Assembly (NCBI GenBank): GCA_029204225.1
Contig: CM055096.1
Span: forward strand, 29,504,995-29,568,994
DNA: 64,000 nt
Direction of reading: 5' to 3'
DNA from: Diphasiastrum complanatum
Taxonomy: Eukaryota > Streptophyta > Lycopodiopsida > Lycopodiales > Lycopodiaceae
Within the stretch, counting starts at the first letter, position 1; each line of letters begins with the position of its first letter. Positions 56,713-64,000 of the stretch are shown here, one piece after another. Under the pieces are notes generated by a model that had not been told where the DNA came from, made no database searches, and saw only the letters and a program-made list of their open reading frames with translations. Position numbers and translations under genes: made by a program.

Positions 56713-59564
56713 CTAACATATATTCCCCGATGGAAGGAAATGAGTTCCACCGAGTTCATTCCCAGCTTTCTTCTGTCGCTTCCTTTTCTTGACGTCTTTA
56801 TGTCCATGATCATCTTTTATATCTTCTCGAGTGAGAGATTTATTAATCCTTTCTTTAATAGGTGATGATTGTTTATATTTCCTCGTCTTCTTTTTGGATT
56901 CCAAAACAGGCCGTATTTGACTTTGCCTATTCTTTTTGGCTTCACTTAAGGTAGATACCTTATTAACTTGAATATCCAAGTCACCAAGCATAATCTTCTA
57001 CACATAACTCGATTCTCTATACCACTTCCTCTTTATTCTGCCCTTCCTTATTGGTATCAGGCTTGACGTACTTCACCATCATTTTTTTTGATTGGTGGTT
57101 TAGGACATTCAGAAGCAATATGGCCTTCTCCTTAACAATTTTCACATAATGGTACATAACCAATTTGTCTTTTGGGTTCAGGACATTCTGTTGAATAATG
57201 CCCTGGTGCTCCACAATTGTAACACATAACATTATTTCTACCCCTAAAATTAGTAGGCTTTGGTTGAGATGGCACAAATTGGGACAATACAAATTTCTGG
57301 ATTGGAACAAACTTCCTTTGTTGGTTTCTAGAATCAAAATTTGTTCGTTGCTGATTAGTGTTCTTTGTGTTTTGAACTTGAATTTCATACACAGGCTCAT
57401 TTGTTTCAACCTCCATAAGATATACCAATTCATTATTTGAATTTTCTTCTTCAGCTTTCTCGATATAAGCAACATGTGCTCTGTTCATGCACTCTGTATA
57501 ATGATGTCCTTCTTATTTGCATTTGGTACACCATACGTTTGACCTACCAATTATGGTAGCAGATCTTCTCTTATTCTTATGCTGAAGGAGCTGAACTTTG
57601 AGTTCATTGAATTTCTTACTTAAATCCGATACTTCCCTCTTCCAAAAGCTCTTCTACTTTTGTTCAGACTTTTCAAATTTTCTTTCTTTTTCCGATCCTT
57701 AGAATGTCTATTGTGTTGTTTTTTTGATCTTTCGCTTCACTTGAACTCGAGTCCAAGTAAGAACTACTACTCGAGTCATCCAAAGGTGATGAAATATGCT
57801 TTTTCTTTTTAGAGGAAGAAAGTTTAATAGATCTATATTCAAGAGGTTTCATAATTCTTAGCTGTTGATATAACATGTTCCAGTGTATCAATTGGTCCTT
57901 GCCTACAATATCGATCTATTCTTTTAGGTAGCCCTCCCAAGAACCATTCAATCTGCATAGCGACAGGATAATATCTGTCAATTGACCAGTAAAATACTTA
58001 ACCCTTCTCGAATATTTCCATAAGAACTCTTTTTCTTTCTTTCTTATTGAATTTAATTGAGAAAGAATCCGAGTGGAATAACCTATTTCTCGAAATTGCT
58101 TCAAGAATTGGTTTTTTCAGTCCGTCCAAGTGGAAACCAAGGCGGGTTCAATATGACTGAACCATGTTCTCACCTCCTTCCTTAATCAGCCAGGAAAAAT
58201 ATCCGCATCTAGGCTTTCCTTATTATTGACCGCTATTGACTCGAATTGGGACACATAGCTATCAGCATTCTCAAAGGCTTTTTCCTTAAAATAATCATAT
58301 CGAATCTTTGAGGAAGTTGATGTTGGAGCCGACATATCATCCGGATCAATGTCACCTTGGTCTGTATGGGGTGGGCTAGATGATTTCTTCTTTTCAAATT
58401 TGGGTTCTAATGTTGGAGATCTTTGTTATCGAGTTTTCTTCTTCGATCAGTTTGGGTATCTAAATTCCAATTTAATTCTATTTCTCTTTCTCTATGTCTA
58501 TGTCTTTTCTCTTGCTCTTTCCTATCTTTCTCGTCGATCTTTCCGCTCTTGATTTTTGGACATAAAAATACAAAAGAGTCGCTGTTAAATATCAAATCAT
58601 AATATCGGAGTTCGTAGGGCCAAAATTTTCTGATCCAAGATCGCACTTATTCGATCCTTAGCTCACACGGTTGCATACGTCACTTGTTCCATACACACGA
58701 GTAATATCTTTACTTCATGATTATTGACGTACCACGAGGTCTTATAAAAAAGACTAATTGCATGAATTCAAATCTTCAAGATTTATCTAGAATCAATAGC
58801 TCTTCTTTTATAAATCCAGCAAATAATCCATAAGATATTACAATTCGACATTTTGCTCACTCTTTTCAATCTGTCAAAATGGCTGAACGCGTTATGGGCA
58901 GAGGTGGTCGACTCATTCAAAGACAAGTAATTATGTTACTTGACGTCGACGAAGACTTCAACATTACGTTTGAAGATTATGCTCCTGTGAATTATTTTAC
59001 GAATGTTGAAGAGGTTTCCTCTAGAGAGCCTGAGCCGCCTACGCCATTAGAAGCTGTTAATCCGTTGCTTCAAGAACTTCCAACATTCAACTATAGACAA
59101 TTTCGTTGATAATCTGTGCAAGTTTAAATGTATATAGTTTAATCGTGTCACTGTATTCCAAAATCCCTTTGATGTAGCAATTTTGTATACAAATATATAC
59201 AGAAAAGTTTTGTTATTACTGCATCTTTGGATTCTGATTTTGTTGCAACATTGTTCTTTTATGGCCATGCATACTTTGCGATTGCTATCACAATAATTCG
59301 ATAACAATATTCATGTCGCCTGGTCTATCAAAATTCACCTTCTACTTTTAAAAGATTCCCAAGAATCATAATTTCTTGTTCAACCAAAGGAATGAATCTT
59401 CTAAAGTAGCCAACTTGTCCAAGAAATAATCTAAGTGAATCTCTGTCTTGTATGCTTCTAAGAAAATTTCTTTGAGACATTTTGAATGATGTTCCTTGAA
59501 CCACTGCATATGATCTTCATCATCAGTAAAACCACTTTCAATCCCTGACAACGGCGCCAAAATT
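56713..59564 (-). mobile_element. Second Ty3-gypsy element, 5' part only
   Basis: In minus orientation it starts with a primer-binding site TGGCGCCGTTGTCAGGGA (59542-59559), matching the Asp-tRNA type used by plant Tat/Athila-like elements. A short leader frame (59366-59560) follows. A gag segment (58104-57916) shows the retrotransposon-gag pattern FREIGYSTRILSQLNSIRKK, then EFLWKYSRRVKYFTGQLTD. Farther on there is an intact zinc knuckle, CYNCGAPGHYSTEC (about 57200-57240), followed by a lysine-rich tail. No protease, RT or integrase follows. Homology fades at about 56713, so the element is truncated. Its 5' LTR should lie right of 59560 but has no visible outer edge. Confidence 0.8.
58879..59109 (+). 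CDS. Small antisense open frame with a TATA box
   Basis: A 76-codon + frame lies inside the leader of the minus-strand gypsy element, opposite in sense. It has a good plant start context (aaaATGGC). A ttataaat box is about 70 bp upstream (58808-58815), with TGACGT-type sites farther up (about 58676 and 58726). The product is acidic with a basic N-terminus (ERVMGRGGRLIQRQ), an EDYAPVNYF stretch and a proline/glutamate-rich part (REPEPPTPLEA). It resembles no family I know. Some plant gypsy lineages of the Tat group carry antisense genes, but usually downstream of pol. It may also be chance. Confidence 0.3.
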   Translation: MAERVMGRGGRLIQRQVIMLLDVDEDFNITFEDYAPVNYFTNVEEVSSREPEPPTPLEAVNPLLQELPTFNYRQFR

Positions 59565-62276
59565 CAGATCTTGTCGTAACTCACTGAACTCAATTTTCTA
59601 TATATTGTGCAGTATAAAGGATATCGTTTTGAGTTACATTTTTTCAGATAAAAAAAGGAAGAGGATGACAACTCTCCTTGTGTTAACTAGTTTAGTTGGC
59701 ATCTTTTCATCAATCCCAACACTTTGCAATTATCTATTTTTTTGAGGTGGCTCCTACAAAGGGCTTCAAGGTCATGATGTAGACTTTTAGGTTGTTATTT
59801 GGAAATTTGACTTATTGATGGAACATTTGTTGTTGGATTCAATTAGAATAGAATTAGGCTCATTGTATCACTCTAATTTGGGCCAGTCATGAGACTAGGA
59901 CCGGTTGTATGTATGACAAGGTAGTTGCCGGGACGCGCGTCCCATCAGCAACAATCTTGGTCATGCATGGGTTGCCATAAAAAATCCTATATGTACATTG
60001 TTTTTGGTTTCTTTGAAATATAGTGCTTCTTGAGTTGATTTCTCTATATGTCGATCTTTGAATCTATGAGTCTTGAATTTTAACTGATTCTAGAGATTTT
60101 ATGGCCCTTTTTTTATATTAATTATTAAATTTGGTGAGGAGATAAGGACTAACATGACATCAATAAGCTAAATTTTAGTAGAAGATTTTGAGATGATAGA
60201 GTTGTTCATGATGTAGATTTTCTTTGTTTTCTATACGGTTTGGAATTTTAGAAAAAAATTTAGAATGATAGGGTTGTGGTATGAGAGAGTAGTAAAGTTG
60301 TGCGATTATTTCACTCAAAAATCATGAATTCCTAACTCGAGTACGGGGAGCCCAAAAAGCTTAAGTTTCAAGTTAAAAAATTATAAAAGTTCAAAGATTA
60401 ATGACTTAAGCCTAAAAACTTTAAATTTGAGTTTGGAGTCTTGAGCTTTAAGTTACAAAAATTTATAAAAAAATAATTAAATCTAAATTTATAACCTAAT
60501 AAACTTGCACACACAATATACACAACAACAACAACAACAACAACAACGACGACGACGACGACGACGACGACGACGTGTGAGAGGCAGTTGTTGAAAAGCA
60601 TGAGTTCTTCCTTCTTGATGAATATGTTTTGTTCAAAGGGAGGGGTAGTGGGTGGCTTGCTATGGAAATAGGCACTTTAATTCACTTGTTTGGAATGGAC
60701 AATGACAAGAAATGTGTCTATTGGGTGGAAGTTATTCAAAGTATTTATTTTAGGCAAAAGTGTATGCTTTGTTGCAAGATTTTCATAAAGTATCAAATTA
60801 TCATTGACGCAAATTGGTGGTGTGTTGTAGACATCAACTCTAACAATTTGACAACTTATAAATTCAAGAAATCAACTTATATCTATCATGAAGGGGAAAG
60901 TCCTAGCCACCCCATTAGCCTCTACATACTTTTATCTTGACCATTGATGTGAATCTTTGTATAGATTAAACTAGGTAAAATGTGCAAGTGAACACCTAGC
61001 TAGTTTGCAAGTTTTTAGTAGTTGTAATTTGAGCCAAAGTGTGGAGTGAAGTTCCTAAACTGACATACTAACCTTTCCGCATGTGACATTGCCTACATGC
61101 AAATCGATCACCTTAGGATAAGCGGCCTATAACAAAAAAAGACTAAGTTACAAGTTGCAAATTTTCACACAAACTTCTTGTTTTATATCCAATTGCACCT
61201 AAGTTCTCTTTGCAAAATCACTTTTTGATAAGCTATGCACTACCTTGTTTTGCTTGATTAAAAAAGATATTATTTGTGGAGATGTAAGAGCTAAGGTAAG
61301 CTTTGGTGGTGTTTCCACACATAATTTGTTATTTTTGTGTTCTATATCTTTCGTAGATTTGCTACCCTCAACACATGCCACTAATTAAATTTAAAAAATC
61401 TCCTTTGAACATCAAAAACTACTTCAACATGACAAAAATCTCAAAGAGTGTTGTAAGTTTGAGGATAGAAGAAAATGAAGACCCAAGGGTTTGCCATAAG
61501 TCCTGAGAAATTTCAATGAGAAGTTGAAGGTGAGATTCTTTTTTGGCTAAACAAAAAGGAACAATATCTCTTAAAGGAAGGATTCTCAGACTTTGATTGG
61601 TAGGGAATGAGTGAGGAGATGACACACAAAGCGACCAAATTTGACAATTGGATGTCCTATTTGTGTGGAACTTGAAGGAGAAGGAGGTCTTCACCAACAA
61701 GTTCCTTAAACAAGGAGATGAACATTTTTTGTGATGGAAAATCATCATACTAATTGAATTACAAGTTGGCCATTTGTTAATCAGTTTTCCATTGAAAATA
61801 CTTGATGATTATGAATCCTTCTCATAATTCACGACATACATTGTTTTTAGTGAGTAAACAAATTTGTGAGAAATGGCGAGAAACATCAGTCAAGCATATA
61901 AATGTCAAGATTTTATAGGTTTAGACAAGCACATTTTTTCCCATGTAGACAAATATTTTTTCATAAATTATTGCAAAACTAGCAATCATATGTTAATTCC
62001 CCGCTTTTGATGAATTGAAAAATACCTTTCAAAATCCAAGGATATGTAAAGCCTATAGTGTGATGGATAAGAGCTTGGGCTTGCCCACCAAAGTTTAACA
62101 ATATAAAACAAAACTCTCTTGATGCCTTGCCGCCAACATGAGAATGTTGGGTATTTTAGTATGCACATTACTATTTACTAGTAAATGAATATGCATAAGT
62201 ATGTGTTCATTTGTAAATGATTACATTGGTTGTCAAATTCATGAATTCCATTTGAAAAAAAAAAATGGAACGAGGT
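59565..62276. other. Mostly unassigned, perhaps gypsy LTR at its left end
   Basis: A 103-codon + frame at 60629-60940 (W-, C- and I-rich) has no recognisable domain. A TATA-like region (atatattgtgcagtataaagg) at 59611-59631 lies within the expected LTR. Nothing else identified. Confidence 0.4.
60523..60575. repeat. (CAA)n(CGA)n trinucleotide repeat
   Basis: CAA units pass into CGA units at about 60547. It is the only trinucleotide repeat of note in the window. Confidence 0.97.
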
Positions 62277-62350
62277 TGGCTCAGTTGGTCAGTGTGGCAT
62301 CCAAAGTTTCTATGGTCCCAAGTTAAAGCAAGATGCATGTATTAAAAAAA
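62277..62350 (+). mobile_element. SINE-like tRNA-derived sequence
   Basis: An A box (tggctcagttgg, 62277-62288) is followed at normal spacing by a weak B box (ggtcccaagtt, 62314-62324) and an A-rich tail (62343-62360), with another A run just before it. It looks like a decayed tRNA-derived SINE. No target duplication was confirmed. Confidence 0.45.
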
Positions 62351-62359
62351 AAACCAAAA

Positions 62360-63141
62360 ATTTCATTGTAAAATGATACCCTTTATTTAGGGCCATTTCA
62401 CACTACATTGCCCGACAAGTCCAAAATCCAAATGGAGCTCTCCCATTGGTCCAGGGAGAAAAAATGGGCCTTCCACCCTTTCACAATAACAAGCACTTGC
62501 CATATGTGGTAGATGATGACATGGCAGGGACCCGATGCCACTCAAAGCCATTTTTTGGGCCAGCCAATGTCCCCAATGTCCCCTGCAAGTGAACCTGCAT
62601 TTTGAAGTTTATTAAACCCTTCAATACCATATTCCTTTCAATGAAATGCATTTCAATTTTGACCTCATCAGTTTACCGGTGATTGCTTGAAAAAACAAGA
62701 ATATAGAGCACCCTTCAACCTTTTAACATGAAAGGTTTCATACATGCACTTCAAAACACAACACCTTAATAAAATAAACCAATTGTAAGCCAATCATATT
62801 GAGCACTTCATTTAACACTTACCATCCCAATGTAAAATGTAAAATAGAGGTGGTGCATTGCGTGTCAACTCACTTGTCAAGATTCAAAAAATGGGTGTCA
62901 AAAGTGAAAAGTGCAGCAAAAGGGAGTTGCATTTAGTGTGAAACCACCCTTAGAAAGGAATGCATGTTCAAAACCCAATTTGTTTCCAAGGCAGGCATCA
63001 ACAGCATTTTTTTGAAGTCAGCTTCCACTTACTCTATACCCATCTTGTTTTTTCATATTACCTCTTGTGATTTCTTGGATCATCTCGTTTGATAGATTTG
63101 TGGATTTTCTGATTTCCAAGATCCATGTGATCTGATCAATT
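62360..63141. other. Unassigned stretch upstream of XRCC4
   Basis: No feature recognised between the SINE-like sequence and the duplicated XRCC4 5' flank. Confidence 0.5.
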
Positions 63142-63515
63142 TTCTAAGGTTGATCTTCAGAAATCAATTTGGCGTATAACCCAACTGGTAAATATTTGAA
63201 TTTGAGAAGATACGTATATCTAGAAGCAAGGAAGACATATTTGGTAGTCGCTGAATTTTAGTTTTTTTGCGCACATCTTTTTTAGTGCATTGAGAAGTGG
63301 GTTCTGAATATGCCCAGATGGGTTAGTTGTTGATGACAAATTCTTCGGATTTTCTAGGTTGATCTTCAGAAACCAATTTGGCGGAGGTAAATATTTGAAT
63401 TTGAGAAGATACGTGCAACTGTAAGGAAGAAATATTTGCTAGTCGCTGGATATTAGTTTTATGGGTGTTGAATCTGCCCAGATCGGTGAGTTTTTTATGA
63501 CAAATTCTTGAGTGG
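63142..63515. repeat. Tandem duplication in the XRCC4 5' flank
   Basis: Two diverged copies (about 63142-63346 and 63347-63515) share ggttgatcttcagaaa, caatttggcg, tatttgaatttgagaagat, tagtcgctg and atgacaaattctt. The second copy is shorter. Both lie within 550 bp upstream of the XRCC4 start codon. Confidence 0.85.
63377..63384 (+). promoter_or_regulatory. E2F-like site TTTGGCGG
   Basis: Matches the plant E2F consensus TTTSSCGS. The first duplicate carries TTTGGCGT at 63168-63175, a one-base variant. E2F sites are common in plant DNA-repair and S-phase gene promoters. Function here is inferred only. Confidence 0.4.
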
Positions 63516-63680
63516 AAAGACCAAGCGAAATCATTCCATTTCTTTGAATGAAAATTCAACGTGATTTGCAATGGCGTATTTATCCAAGTGATATTGGAGG
63601 ATTGATGCATTGAAGTGCAAGAGGAATCGGATCAGGTGAACTGCAGATGGTTTAAGCAAGCTGTTGGGGCTAGAAGAAGT

Positions 63681-64000
63681 ATGGATTCAGAGGGAGCTAA
63701 AACTTGTTCACGGATGGTGTTGGAGGAGCAGGGCAAGCCTTTGGAAAAGCGAGTCATTTATGTGATGGGCATTTGGTTCTCTGACCATTTCTCCCTGTCT
63801 GTATCAGATGGCCTGCATTCCTGGACATGCTTGGGTTTGTTCATATCGCTTCTTATGCTTCTCATTTTTCTGTTTGTCTTTTATGTCCTTTTTGTGCAAC
63901 TGAGTGTATTAGAACTCCAGACCTTGAGTGGAGGATGGGACGTTTTCACCAATATACCACTTATTAGAGGACTAAATTGTTGCAAATCAGTCCTTTTTAA
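63681..64000 (+). CDS. XRCC4: Probable XRCC4, first exon (gene runs off the window)
   Basis: From ATG at 63681 the frame encodes MDSEGAKT..., then VIYVMGIWFSDHFSLSVSDG and LHSWTC. This matches the first strands of the XRCC4 head domain, where a 'G-WF---F-LS-TDG---W-C' pattern is conserved in plants. XRCC4 is the scaffold that partners DNA ligase IV in non-homologous end joining. The exon likely ends at 63834, in phase 1, at G|GTTTGT. The following sequence is T-rich and would otherwise encode an unlikely hydrophobic run (FISLLMLLIFLFVFYVLFV). The frame stays open to the window end by chance. The rest of the gene is outside. Identification rests on about 28 residues. Confidence 0.65.
   Translation, partial: MDSEGAKTCSRMVLEEQGKPLEKRVIYVMGIWFSDHFSLSVSDGLHSWTCLGLFISLLMLLIFLFVFYVLFVQLSVLELQTLSGGWDVFTNIPLIRGLNCCKSVLF

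Noticed and set aside
63834..64000. A transmembrane protein from the open frame at the window end
   Set aside because: The hydrophobic run follows a plausible splice donor and is what a T-rich intron gives when translated.

Overview
The window is eukaryotic, AT-rich nuclear DNA from a land plant. Ty1-copia and Ty3-gypsy retroelements, CACTA and hAT transposase remains, a plant-type LINE and many long (GA/CT)n tracts dominate it. The most informative locus is a seven-exon gene for enkurin (20819-38226, + strand), a protein of motile cilia. Flowering plants, conifers and gnetophytes make no flagellate sperm and have lost axonemal genes. The enkurin gene therefore points to a plant with swimming sperm: a cycad, Ginkgo, fern, lycophyte or bryophyte. 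The long, transposon-filled introns favour a large-genome vascular plant. I cannot separate these groups further.

Layout. 1-20 kb holds repeats and gene relics: an 18-bp minisatellite between direct repeats, a broken F-box/kelch gene, a CACTA transposase fragment, a histone H3-like pseudogene, a tRNA-derived sequence, a 57-bp tandem repeat and the 3' end of a copia element. 20.8-38.2 kb is the enkurin gene. Its 12.5-kb first intron carries two LINE 3' fragments in opposite orientation, a hAT transposase 3' end with an AT-hook, a copia element split by a solo LTR, and broken LTRs around an apparent small inversion. 38-43 kb is mostly unassigned, with one minus-strand copia relic. 43.4-54.9 kb is a decayed Ty3-gypsy element (+). 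It was hit twice: by a short minus-strand LTR derivative in gag (43714-45604), and by a complete copia element in the integrase codons (48601-54118, minus, perfect 5-bp target duplication). 56.7-59.6 kb is a second, minus-strand gypsy gag region with its primer-binding site. 59.6-63.1 kb has little I can name. At the right edge a probable XRCC4 gene (DNA end joining) begins at 63681, downstream of a duplicated promoter segment with an E2F-like site.

The two host genes look unrelated in function: sperm flagellum and DNA repair. Everything else is mobile DNA or its debris. The nesting order is readable: gypsy first, then the short LTR derivative and the copia element.
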